Of a stretch of DNA of 64,000 nucleotides, positions 18,301 through 26,216 are shown one piece after another. The notes beneath the pieces are model-generated. The model was not told where the DNA came from, did not search any database, and saw only the letters and a list, made by a program, of their open reading frames with translations. This stretch comes from Pseudomonas yamanorum (GTDB lineage Bacteria > Pseudomonadota > Gammaproteobacteria > Pseudomonadales > Pseudomonadaceae). Position numbers and translations under genes: made by a program. Position 1 is the first letter of the stretch, and every line of letters starts with the position of its first letter. The stretch is taken from the NCBI RefSeq assembly GCF_013386765.1, contig NZ_JACARE010000010.1:1-64000 (forward strand). The letters are read 5' to 3'.

Positions 18301-20093
18301 CTGACAGCCATGACTTTGCAGCCGCCGAGAACACCACCTTCAGCCGCGACAAGGGCACGGATGTCGATACCGCGCTGCGGGCGTATACCACCACCGGCAG
18401 CGACATCAACGCGCGTATCCTCGGTGCGGGCGGCCGCTTCGACCTGCGACAGGCCACCGGCACCGCCGTACCCGGCAGCCTGGAAGGCAAATACGGCATC
18501 CAGGTGCAACTGGGTACTGACGGTCGCTATGAAAGCACCCGGTTTGACGCCGGAAAAGGTGACCTGAAGATCCGCACGCCCGGCTCCCTGAGTTTTACCG
18601 AAGCCCGCGACTGGCAAACCAGCAACGAAACCACTCTGGGCGGATTTGGCTGGGTGGAAGCCGGTACCAGCCCCGACACCCTGAAAAAAGCCAACGCCGG
18701 CGGCCAGCTCGACAAGGCCTGGCTGGACGTCGAAGACACTCAAGGCCGCAGTGCCAGCCTGTTCGCCGAAGGGGTGACCGAGATCGTCGCCGGGCAGGAC
18801 CTGACGCTGCAGGGCACGCAAATCGACAGCAACGGCGATGTGCGGCTCAAGGCCGGTGGCGACGTTGAATTCCTCGCCGGCGTCGATACCTACTCGGCCC
18901 GAGGCGGCAACCTGGGCGGCGGCGGGCGTGTAAGCGTCAAGGCCACCCAAAGCGACACCGCCAGCGGCGGCAATGGTGCATTCGGCCTCCAGGGCAGCGT
19001 GGGCAGCATCGATGAGCGCAGCACCCTGCAACGGGGCGGCAGCGTCGACAGCCGCGGTACGGTGCAAATCGAGGGCCGCAACGTGCAGCTGCAAGGGGTG
19101 CAAGGCAACGCCCAGGCGTTCGAGCTGGCCGCCACCGACGGCAATCTGATCCTGGAGTCCGCCGTTTCCGACGAGCAGCGCAATAACAAAGCCCTGTCCG
19201 CCGGGCTGGGTGCCAGCCTCGCCCGTAGCTCGGACTCGTCCAATAACGGCTCGGGCCTGTTCGCGCGGGTGAAAGGCGGCATCGACCAACTCGACAGCCA
19301 GACCCACGACAACACGCGCCTGCGGGCCGACCGGGTACAACTCGACAGCCGTGGCGACACGCGCTTGCTGGGCGCCACCGTCACGGCCGGCGAGGTCAGT
19401 GGCCGGATCGGCGGTGACCTGCGGGTGGAAAGCCGGCAAGACCAGGTCCGGGGGTTGACGTTGAATGTGGATGCACAACTGGCCACCGAAAAAAATCCGT
19501 CTGGCGGCATCGATAAGGCCAGCGTTGCCGCCGGCCCGATTGGTGGCAGCGTGAAAGACAAAAGCAAAAAACTCTACGAAAAGGCCGGCGACAAAACCCA
19601 GGCGCTCAAGGATAAATTGCTGGCCAGAAGTACTGGCAGCCCGGGCACCTCCCGTGACCGCTTCAAGGACCTGCTGTTCCAGAACCCTGAAAACCGCGAT
19701 GTCACCCCGACCTTGCTGGCGGACTTCAGCCGTACCCGCAACAACACCGTGGCCGAGGCCTCCGGCATCCAGGGTCGTGACGGCGTGAATCTGCAGGTGG
19801 CGGGCGGTGTCGACTTGCTCGGCGCGCGGATCGGCGCCAGCAACGGCGCCGTGGACCTGGGCGGCGCGGCGGTTACCGGCAAGGACTTGAGTGGCCGCGA
19901 CCAACGTACGGACCTGGGCCTCAATGCCTCCTCGTCCCCGTTGCTGCTGGGCCTTGCACTGCGCGATGCGTACACCGACGCCCGCGACCCGCAAAGCCTG
20001 GCCGACGAGCAGTTCGATACCGGCCTGCTACGCGCCGGCGGACACGACCAGAGCCAGTTGCTGACCAGCGGGGTTGATCAAAAAGGCCGCTGA
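15378..20093 (+). CDS. Two-partner secretion exoprotein (TpsA), ExlA-like filamentous haemagglutinin family
   Basis: 1571 aa. The signal peptide ends near AIAADG (about residue 37). The TPS secretion domain spans about 40-300, with NPNGI at 155-159. Long beta-helical haemagglutinin repeats follow (recurring G-x-L-x-I/L-x-A-x-G-D-I/V units). Three RGD tripeptides lie at 228-230, 458-460 and 1325-1327. There is no VENN motif, no CdiA-type toxin tail and no immunity gene. Length, partner size and RGDs resemble exolysin ExlA, a pore-forming toxin of PA7-like P. aeruginosa and some environmental pseudomonads. A plain adhesin is the alternative. AAGG precedes the ATG. Confidence 0.8.
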   Translation: MKRTAHLPPSALKPCQTLRWMIGSLVFIHYLQPAIAADGAIVMMTMQAAPSLVPAPGGATVSSNQGVPVINIVAPNSAGLSHNQFLNYDVERQGLVLNNSTLAGQSQLAGQLGANPQFNGRDASLILNEVISRNSSSINGPQEIFGRAADYVLANPNGINVNGASFINTPRATFVVGSPELENGRLARLSTLDASAGLTVGDLGVSNMGGAIALIAPRIDTTGSADARGDLEVIMGLNQVAYEDLRIEQTRQPGRPTVDAQLFGAMQAGRINIISTADGVGVKVAAPLLAMGDLKVASAGNLEMTGSTFTNSLVANRNVLNSDNGDVQLHAKDDLVLKASDVNGRNIDASAGGDVRLDALTSSRTTEKQEDWSKKVLFITTETYDKKNTETRLQQQGSHLKASGNLTLKAGQDIDLKASTASADGTLQAKAGKDLRLTALNDATQTRETVKHRKNLWRGDYDTTETIETARSSALVSGGAMTLASGENLHVLGSQVQSQGDLTVDAGGKVEIGTTRVIQERLEKNYKGDLLSGAFFGQNAQDDQSQDLVVGSQVDSNGTLRISSENVVISGSQVLGRKDALLISQSGALSIDGAQNLISSDKSATDSKLFGLLKDQTRERKNTTTQVRSQVQSQSNLRLQSASDVNVIGSDVAAQGRLELEAAGDINLLAGKNTEKTVTETDRHGFSASAGETKEAAPGVKGSEQYQAGVNYNQQQTTTTVDTLTHEGSQLSGASVDINAGNNLLVKASDVTATEGDLNLTGQSIELLSEADKSLLVVEEDSLSLGQFYTGGMDRAGGGWQVDKDKEVTTTDITKVQSSQLNAAGNINVNAGDGQGQIITEAVKVKADGELNISAGSLENRAVYDSVVETREVEHWSASLGANIEYKDVTRPIKKVVDGIDQTKVYQPSVLDALDPPNAGLDLAVSVRDSRAESGSTTAVVSEFEGGSVKVQVDGALTDTGTRYVATDGLLSITADSHDFAAAENTTFSRDKGTDVDTALRAYTTTGSDINARILGAGGRFDLRQATGTAVPGSLEGKYGIQVQLGTDGRYESTRFDAGKGDLKIRTPGSLSFTEARDWQTSNETTLGGFGWVEAGTSPDTLKKANAGGQLDKAWLDVEDTQGRSASLFAEGVTEIVAGQDLTLQGTQIDSNGDVRLKAGGDVEFLAGVDTYSARGGNLGGGGRVSVKATQSDTASGGNGAFGLQGSVGSIDERSTLQRGGSVDSRGTVQIEGRNVQLQGVQGNAQAFELAATDGNLILESAVSDEQRNNKALSAGLGASLARSSDSSNNGSGLFARVKGGIDQLDSQTHDNTRLRADRVQLDSRGDTRLLGATVTAGEVSGRIGGDLRVESRQDQVRGLTLNVDAQLATEKNPSGGIDKASVAAGPIGGSVKDKSKKLYEKAGDKTQALKDKLLARSTGSPGTSRDRFKDLLFQNPENRDVTPTLLADFSRTRNNTVAEASGIQGRDGVNLQVAGGVDLLGARIGASNGAVDLGGAAVTGKDLSGRDQRTDLGLNASSSPLLLGLALRDAYTDARDPQSLADEQFDTGLLRAGGHDQSQLLTSGVDQKGR

Positions 20094-20108
20094 CAACGGC
20101 GCACGAGC

Positions 20109-20136
20109 AAGGCCGCCCCGGCGCCGGGGCGGCCTT
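20109..20136 (+). terminator. Rho-independent-type terminator after tpsA
   Basis: A perfect GC-rich hairpin, aaggccgccccg-gcgc-cggggcggcctt, begins 15 bp after the TpsA stop. A short T-run (gctttt) follows about 10 nt later. It very probably ends the two-gene secretion transcript. Confidence 0.8.
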
Positions 20137-20232
20137 CCAACGAGCTTTTAAAACAAGCGTATGTTTTTTCATTGACAGCTTCCCGGCATCCTCATAACCT
20201 CGCCAGACTTTCAACGTACCGGGAAAACGGAC

Positions 20233-20943
20233 GTGGGCAGCATCTACCTGATTCGACATGGCCAGGCCTCCTTCGGTGCAGACGACTACGACGTGCTGTC
20301 GCCCGTCGGCGTGCAACAGGCGCAAGTGCTGGGCAGCCACCTGGCAGAACTGGGCCTGAGCTTCGACCGTTGCGTGTCCGGCGACCTGCGTCGCCAGCAG
20401 CACACGGCCACCGCCGCCTTCGAACAGTACAGCGCCCTTGGCCTGCCGGTACCGCCGCTGGAAATCGACAGCGCGTTCAACGAATTCGATGCCGAGGCAA
20501 TCATTCGCGCCCTGCTCCCGGACTTGCTGCACAGCGAACCCGAAGCCCTGCACATCCTGCGCAACGCCGCGCAAAACCGTGGCGAGTTCCAGCGCATCTT
20601 TTCCCTGATTGTCGAACGCTGGTTGGCCGGCACCTACGACCCGCCGGGCCTGGAAAGCTGGCTGGGGTTTGTCGAACGGGTCCAGGGCGGCCTGCAACGC
20701 CTGCTCGAAACCGCCGATAACAGTCACAAGATCGCCGTGTTCACCTCCGGCGGCACCATCACTGCCCTGCTCCATCTGATTACCCGGATGCCTGCCGCGC
20801 AGGCCTTCGAACTGAACTGGCAAATTGTTAACACCTCGCTCAACCAGCTGAAATTCCGTGGTCGCGAGGTGGCACTGGCTTCCTTCAACAGTCATACCCA
20901 CTTGCAACTGTTGAAGGCGCCGCAGCTCATCACCTTCCGATGA
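20233..20943 (+). CDS. Histidine phosphatase superfamily (phosphoglycerate-mutase-like) protein
   Basis: 236 aa. The catalytic phospho-acceptor motif is LIRHGQA with RHG at residues 8-10. A second-half histidine is expected in the FTSGGTITALLH region, where the family motif is usually SHG but here reads SGG. The start is GTG at 20233, and no internal ATG precedes the RHG motif. The substrate is unknown: the family includes phosphomonoesterases and mutases. It is 56 bp upstream of the SCP2-domain gene, probably co-transcribed, and follows the secretion operon terminator. Confidence 0.82.
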   Translation: MGSIYLIRHGQASFGADDYDVLSPVGVQQAQVLGSHLAELGLSFDRCVSGDLRRQQHTATAAFEQYSALGLPVPPLEIDSAFNEFDAEAIIRALLPDLLHSEPEALHILRNAAQNRGEFQRIFSLIVERWLAGTYDPPGLESWLGFVERVQGGLQRLLETADNSHKIAVFTSGGTITALLHLITRMPAAQAFELNWQIVNTSLNQLKFRGREVALASFNSHTHLQLLKAPQLITFR

Positions 20944-20999
20944 ATTGCGGCCAACCGTGACCCCAAGGTCACTGGACTCACCATAAAAGGATCGAAACC

Positions 21000-21314
21000 A
21001 TGACTGACGTAGCTAAAGCCGTAGAAGCAATGAAAGCCAAATTCAACCCAGCCGCTGCCGACGGCCTGGACCTGGTGTTCGGTTTCCGTATCGACGACAC
21101 CAAGAACTTCTCGCTGGTGGTGAAAAACAACACCTGCGAACTGCTGGAAGGCGAAAACCCTGACGCCCAGGTCACCCTGGTGATGGACGCCAAAACCATG
21201 GAAGGCATCGTCGACGGTTCCACCGATGGCATGCAGGCATTCATGGGCGGCAAACTGCGCACTGAAGGCGACATGATGCTGGCGATGAAATTGAGCGAGC
21301 TGTTCCCGGCCTGA
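21000..21314 (+). CDS. SCP2 sterol-binding-domain protein
   Basis: 104 aa consisting only of an SCP2/sterol-carrier domain (GLDLVFGFRIDD, FSLVVKNNTCELLEG, DAQVTLVMDAKTMEGIVDG, then AFMGGKLRTEGDMMLAMKL). Bacterial members bind lipids or acyl-CoA-like ligands, and their physiological role is not established. AAAAGG lies 9 nt before the ATG. It sits in a pair with the histidine phosphatase gene and is followed by a REP repeat. Confidence 0.88.
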   Translation: MTDVAKAVEAMKAKFNPAAADGLDLVFGFRIDDTKNFSLVVKNNTCELLEGENPDAQVTLVMDAKTMEGIVDGSTDGMQAFMGGKLRTEGDMMLAMKLSELFPA

Positions 21315-21347
21315 TCAGGGTAACTCTGGCCAGACCAGGTGAGTTTG

Positions 21348-21435
21348 TGTGGGAGCCGGGCTTGCCCGCGATAGCATCACCTCGGTGCAACTGATTCACC
21401 GAGGCGTCTGCATCGCAGGCAAGCCAGCTCCCACA
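21348..21435. repeat. REP/REPIN inverted repeat
   Basis: Arms are tgtgggagccgggcttgccc at 21348 and gcaggcaagccagctcccaca ending 21435, with an internal cacctcggtg / caccgag stem. It lies between the convergent SCP2 and glycoside hydrolase genes. Confidence 0.85.
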
Positions 21436-21463
21436 TAAGCCCCACATTTTGATCGTGTTGTTT

Positions 21464-24100
21464 TCAGGTTTTTGGCTGCAACAACAGCGCCACCAACGCA
21501 CTCCACCCCGTCTGGTGCGACGCCCCCAACCCACGCCCGGTCTCACCATGAAAGTACTCATGGAACAACACCAGGTCGCGACTCGCCGGGTCCGCCTCCA
21601 ACTGCGCATACCCCACCATCGACGGCCTTGAACCGTTTTCATCTCGCAGAAACAAGCGGGTAAGGCGCTGGCTGAGACCGTCTGCAACCTCCTCCAGCGA
21701 CGCCAGGTACCCACTCCCCGCCGGATACTCCACCGAGAAATTGTCGGCGTAGTAGCGATGAAACTCCCGTAGCGACTCAATCAGCATGTAATTGACCGGC
21801 ATCCACAACGGCCCGCGCCAATTGGAGTTGCCGCCGTACAGTCGTGAGTCAGACTCCGCCGGCTCATAGCGGGCGCACAGGGTGTTGCCATTCATCTTCA
21901 GCGCCAGCGGTTCCTCGGCAAAGGCCTTGGATAGCGAGCGTACGCCAAACGTGGAGAGAAACTCGGACTCATCCAGCATGCGCCGCAACAAGTCCTTGGT
22001 CCGCTCGCCCCGCAACAACGCCAGCAACAGGCGATTGCCCTGCCCCGGCTCGTTCCAGCGCGACACCAGCTTGGCCAGGTCCGGCCGGTGCTTCATAAAA
22101 CCCAACAGACGCTCGCGCAGCCCCTCCAGGCCTTCATGCTCGCGCTGCTCCAGCACCAGCACCGCAAACAGCGGCATCAGCCCGACGATGGAGCGCAGCC
22201 GCACCGGCTCACTTTCACCCCCGGGCCGGTGCAGCACGTCGTAGAAAAACTGGTCCTGCTCATCCCACAGGCCTTCTTCGCCGTTGTCCACGCGGTTAAT
22301 CGCGCCGGCGATGTACAGGAAGTGCTCGAAGAACTTCACCGCAATGTCCACGTACACCACGTTGCGCTTGGCCAACTCCAGGCCAATGCGCATCAGGTCC
22401 AGGGCATACGCGGCCACCCACGCCGTACCGTCCGCCTGGTCCAGCTGGTAACCCGGCGGCAGATCGGCCGAGCGGTCGAACAGCGCGATGTTATCCAGCC
22501 CCAGGAACCCGCCCTGGAACAGGTTGCGACCCTCGGCGTCCTTGCGGTTGACCCACCAGGAAAAATTCAGCAGCAGCTTGTGGAAGATCCGTTCGAGGAA
22601 ATCCATATCGCCCACGCCGTTCAGCGCTTTGTCCTGCTGGTACACCCGCCAACTGGCCCAGGCGTGTACCGGCGGGTTCGCGTCGTCGAAACGCCACTCG
22701 TAGGCCGGCAACTGGCCGTTGGGGTGCATGAAGCGGTCCTTCACCAACAACAGCAGTTGCTGCTTGGCGAAACCCGGATCGATCAGGGCAAAGGCCACTG
22801 CCTGGAAACCCTGGTCCCACGAGGCGTACCACGGGTATTCCCAGGTGTCGGGCATTGAAAGAATGTCGAAATTCGACAGGTGCCGCCAATGGGTATTGCG
22901 AATATGCAGGCGCTCGGGAGGCGGCGCGGGCTGGGCCGGGTCGCCGTCGAGCCATTGGTTGACGTCGAAGTAATACAGCTGCTTGGACCACAGCAACCCG
23001 GCCAGGGCCTGGCGCTGCACATTACGCGCGTCCTCATCGGCGATGCCCTGTTGCAGGGCCGCATAGAAGTCATCTGCTTCCTGGCGGCGCGCCTCGAACA
23101 GCTTGCGCGCGTTGGTCCAGGGCGCGTCCGCCGGGGCGAAACGCAGGTACAGGGTTTTGCTTTGCAGGCCCGCCAACTCCAGGATGAAACGGGCGGCGAC
23201 CTTGGTCCCCGAATCCCGGCGGATCGCGGTGGGCGCGCCGGTGGTGACGTAGTCGTTGATCCCGTCCTTGAACGGCCCGGGCCCAGGCAGCCCGTCCAGC
23301 CTGGGGTAGTTGGTTTCGTTCTCGCAGAACAGCCACTCCACCCCGTCCTGGCCCCAGGCACTCAGATGACGATCAGACAATTCATGATGCCGCGCCAGCA
23401 CCTGCTCACCCTCCAGGCGCAACTCGGGCTTGGGCGCGTCCGCGGTCCAGCTCCAATCGTTGCGCGCCCACAGGTGGGGCAACACCTGCAAGCGCGTGGG
23501 CTGGTCGGATCGGTTATGCACGGTGATGCGCATGAACACGTCATCGGGCTGGTGCTTGGCGTATTCGACGGTGACATCGCAATAGCGGTTATCTTCGAAC
23601 ACCCCGGTATCGAGGATTTCGTATTCAGCGTCACCCAGGCCGCGCCGGGCGTTCTCGGTAATCAGGTCGTCGTAGGGAAAGGCCGCGTGGGGGTATTTGT
23701 AGAGCATGCGCATGTAGGCATGGCTCGGCACGCCATCGACGAAAAAGTACAGTTCCTTGACGTCTTCGCCGTGGTTGCCCTCGGCGTTGTTCAGGCCGAA
23801 CAGGCGCTCCTTGATGATTGCGTCGTGCTCGTTCCACAGCGCCAGGCCCAGGCACCAGCGCTGGGCCTTGTCGCTGAAGCCCGCCAGGCCATCCTCGCCC
23901 CAGCGGTAGGCGCGGCTGCGGGCATGTTCGTGGGGGAAGTAGCGCCAGGCGTCGCCGTCGGCGCTGTAGTCTTCGCGCACCGTGCCCCATTGCCGCTCGC
24001 TCAGGTAGGGGCCCCAGTCACGCCAGCGCTCGGCGTCGTCCCTGGCCAGGCGCTGGCCTTCAATCGTTTCCAGAATGTTCGTCGCAGGCTGTGCCGTCAT
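21464..24100 (-). CDS. GH63-like (MGH1-type) glycoside hydrolase
   Basis: 878 aa of (alpha/alpha)6-barrel glucosidase type, with many Trp/Tyr-rich segments: YPWYASWDQGFQAVAFAL in the middle and SNWRGPLWMPVNYMLIESL near the C-terminus, both typical of GH63/MGH1-like proteins. There is no signal peptide, so it is cytoplasmic. Family members hydrolyse mannosylglycerate, glucosylglycerate or alpha-glucosides. The substrate cannot be assigned here. It stands alone, divergent from hglS across 195 bp and convergent with the SCP2 gene. Confidence 0.8.
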   Translation of the reverse strand: MTAQPATNILETIEGQRLARDDAERWRDWGPYLSERQWGTVREDYSADGDAWRYFPHEHARSRAYRWGEDGLAGFSDKAQRWCLGLALWNEHDAIIKERLFGLNNAEGNHGEDVKELYFFVDGVPSHAYMRMLYKYPHAAFPYDDLITENARRGLGDAEYEILDTGVFEDNRYCDVTVEYAKHQPDDVFMRITVHNRSDQPTRLQVLPHLWARNDWSWTADAPKPELRLEGEQVLARHHELSDRHLSAWGQDGVEWLFCENETNYPRLDGLPGPGPFKDGINDYVTTGAPTAIRRDSGTKVAARFILELAGLQSKTLYLRFAPADAPWTNARKLFEARRQEADDFYAALQQGIADEDARNVQRQALAGLLWSKQLYYFDVNQWLDGDPAQPAPPPERLHIRNTHWRHLSNFDILSMPDTWEYPWYASWDQGFQAVAFALIDPGFAKQQLLLLVKDRFMHPNGQLPAYEWRFDDANPPVHAWASWRVYQQDKALNGVGDMDFLERIFHKLLLNFSWWVNRKDAEGRNLFQGGFLGLDNIALFDRSADLPPGYQLDQADGTAWVAAYALDLMRIGLELAKRNVVYVDIAVKFFEHFLYIAGAINRVDNGEEGLWDEQDQFFYDVLHRPGGESEPVRLRSIVGLMPLFAVLVLEQREHEGLEGLRERLLGFMKHRPDLAKLVSRWNEPGQGNRLLLALLRGERTKDLLRRMLDESEFLSTFGVRSLSKAFAEEPLALKMNGNTLCARYEPAESDSRLYGGNSNWRGPLWMPVNYMLIESLREFHRYYADNFSVEYPAGSGYLASLEEVADGLSQRLTRLFLRDENGSRPSMVGYAQLEADPASRDLVLFHEYFHGETGRGLGASHQTGWSALVALLLQPKT

Positions 24101-24295
24101 CGAGTCTTCCGTCGCGTTCCGAGGTGACGGCCAGTGTAGAGCCCTTCGGCGATGAGATGCACGTGAAGCTGACTACATGCAGCTCATTCATTTGCAGAAT
24201 GAAGTCCAGAGGAATCTTCGTTTGCAAGGCGCCGGCAGGCCCAACAAAATCAGGCAACCGTGCTTTTTACCTCTGTAGCCGCCAGGAATTTTTCT

Positions 24296-25663
24296 ATGCC
24301 CACCGTCCGCCCTGTCAGCCCTGACGAGATTCGCAAAGGCTTCTCCAAGGCCATGTCCGACATGTACCGCGATGAAGTGCCGCTGTACGGCGCACTGATG
24401 GAACTGGTGGCCGAGACCAACGCCCGCGTACTGGAAACCGACCCCGGGCTGGCGCACCAACTGCAGCGCACCGGGGAAATCCAGCGCCTGGACATGGAGC
24501 GCCACGGCGCCATCCGCCTGGGCACCGCCGAAGAGTTGGCGACCATCAGCCGCCTGTTTGCGGTGATGGGCATGCAGCCGGTGGGCTATTACGACCTCAC
24601 GCCGGCCGGGGTTCCGGTGCATTCCACGGCCTTTCGTGCCGTGCATGAAAGCGCGCTGCAAGCCAGCCCGTTCCGGGTGTTCACCTCCCTGCTGCGCCTG
24701 GAACTGATCGAAAACCCTGAACTGCGAGCCTTCGCCCAGTCGGCCCTGGCCAAGCGTTCGATCTTCACCCCGCGCGCCCTTGAGCTGATCCAGCAGGCGC
24801 AAGCCGATGGCGGCCTCGACGCGGCCCATGCCGAAGAGTTTATCCAGCAGGCCCTGGAAACCTTCCGCTGGCACCACACCGCCACCGTCACCGCCGCGCA
24901 ATACCAGCAACTGAGCGACCAGCACCGGTTGATCGCCGACGTCGTGGCGTTCAAGGGCCCGCACATCAACCACCTGACGCCGCGCACCCTGGACATCGAC
25001 CAGGTGCAGGCCGCGATGCCCGGCAAAGGCATCACCCCCAAGGCCGTGATCGAAGGCCCGCCCCGCCGCCAGTGCCCGATCCTGCTGCGCCAGACCAGTT
25101 TCAAGGCCCTCGACGAGGCCATCGCCTTTACCGACGCCCAGGGCAGCCACAGCGCGCGCTTCGGCGAAATAGAACAACGCGGCGTGGCGCTCACTCCCAA
25201 GGGGCGCGCGCTGTATGACCAACTGCTGAATGCCGCGCGGGATCAACTGGGGGCGTTTCCAAATGAAGCCAACGCCGGGCGCTACACCGAACTGATGGAG
25301 CAGCACTTCCAGGCGTTCCCCGATAATTACCGGCAGATGCGTGAACAGGAACTGGCGTACTTCCGCTATTTCGTGACCGAGAAAGGTTTGGCCGCCCAGC
25401 ACAAGGCCGCGACGCTGGACGAGCTGATCGCCGCCGGCCACGTGGACGTGGAGCCGTTGGTGTATGAAGATTTTCTGCCGGTGAGTGCGGCGGGGATTTT
25501 CCAGTCGAACCTGGGGGATGCCGCGCAGAGTCACTACGCCGCCAACGCCAACCAGGCCGAGTTCGAAAAGGCCCTGGGCCGATCGACGATCGATGAGTTG
25601 AAGTTGTACGGGGAAACCCAGCAGCGCTCGATTGACGAATGCACCCGCGCGCTGCTGGCTTGA
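24296..25663 (+). CDS. hglS: 2-oxoadipate dioxygenase/decarboxylase (D-2-hydroxyglutarate synthase)
   Basis: 455 aa, DUF1338/VOC-fold family, close in length to HglS of P. putida (PP_5260). The known metal and substrate residues line up: His70 and Arg74 in ERHGAIR, His226 in PHINHLTPRTLD, and a Glu at about 293 in FGEIEQRG. The enzyme converts 2-oxoadipate to D-2-hydroxyglutarate in D-lysine/L-pipecolate catabolism, a cytosolic Fe(II) step. The ATG at 24296 has AGGA at 9 nt. No other lysine-catabolic gene is in the window. Confidence 0.9.
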   Translation: MPTVRPVSPDEIRKGFSKAMSDMYRDEVPLYGALMELVAETNARVLETDPGLAHQLQRTGEIQRLDMERHGAIRLGTAEELATISRLFAVMGMQPVGYYDLTPAGVPVHSTAFRAVHESALQASPFRVFTSLLRLELIENPELRAFAQSALAKRSIFTPRALELIQQAQADGGLDAAHAEEFIQQALETFRWHHTATVTAAQYQQLSDQHRLIADVVAFKGPHINHLTPRTLDIDQVQAAMPGKGITPKAVIEGPPRRQCPILLRQTSFKALDEAIAFTDAQGSHSARFGEIEQRGVALTPKGRALYDQLLNAARDQLGAFPNEANAGRYTELMEQHFQAFPDNYRQMREQELAYFRYFVTEKGLAAQHKAATLDELIAAGHVDVEPLVYEDFLPVSAAGIFQSNLGDAAQSHYAANANQAEFEKALGRSTIDELKLYGETQQRSIDECTRALLA

Positions 25664-25670
25664 AAAGAGA

Positions 25671-25728
25671 GTTCGCCCGGCCACAGCGCATTCCATGCGC
25701 CGTCTAAGAGCCCCAGTGCCGGGCGAAC
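25671..25728. terminator. Inverted repeat between convergent hglS and ydcH-like gene
   Basis: Perfect 11-bp arms gttcgcccggc (25671-25681) and gccgggcgaac (25718-25728) enclose a smaller stem, gcgca-ttcca-tgcgc (25686-25700). It starts 8 bp after the hglS stop and is placed to end both facing transcripts. No U-tract follows, so terminator function is uncertain. Confidence 0.5.
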
Positions 25729-25787
25729 GGTTGGCATGATAGGCAGCGCCAAGGTCGCTGTCTTTCAGACAATTCTGAACAAATCTT

Positions 25788-26027
25788 CTACCTGGCCGCC
25801 GCTTTCTCCAGTTGCTCGACGATCTTGTCCTTGATCAACAGGCGTTTCTTCTTCAGCTTTTCCAACTCGTCGTCGCTGCCACTGGAGGACTCAAGCTCCA
25901 GTACCTCCTTGTCAGCACTGTCGTACTGGTGGAGCAGCGAATCCAGGTAGTTGTCGCCCGCCCTGCGCTGTTGAATGTCTTCCTTGGTGAAAGTCAGGTC
26001 CTGATACAGGTCGTGTTTCACTGGCAT
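25788..26027 (-). CDS. Small YdcH/DUF465-family protein
   Basis: 79-aa charged, mostly helical protein (DLYQDLTFTKEDIQQRRAGD, then LEKLKKKRLLIKDKIVEQLEKAAAR). The C-terminal KKKRLLIKDKI stretch is the DUF465 hallmark. A much longer in-frame reading extends upstream across the transketolase promoter, but the ATG at 26027 with GGAGG 6 nt before it is clearly the real start. It is probably a short coiled coil of unknown role. Confidence 0.85.
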   Translation of the reverse strand: MPVKHDLYQDLTFTKEDIQQRRAGDNYLDSLLHQYDSADKEVLELESSSGSDDELEKLKKKRLLIKDKIVEQLEKAAAR

Positions 26028-26216
26028 GGAGTACCTCCGCAAGTTGATCAATGACTGAGTGCACCTTGAAGCTAGCCCATCTGGCGGGCTCTTGTCATGT
26101 TTGAGATCAACCTGTCGCGTTTGAGTCCCCGTTCGTCGCTGGGCAGACGATTTCATAAAACCTTTGGCCCACCCTGGCCTCCACTGTAGATCGTCACCCG
26201 ATGGAGAACAGGTTCC

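Noticed and set aside
19700..20093. Contact-dependent inhibition toxin at the TpsA C-terminus
   Set aside because: No VENN motif, no toxin-like domain, and no small immunity gene follows. A terminator comes 15 bp after the stop.
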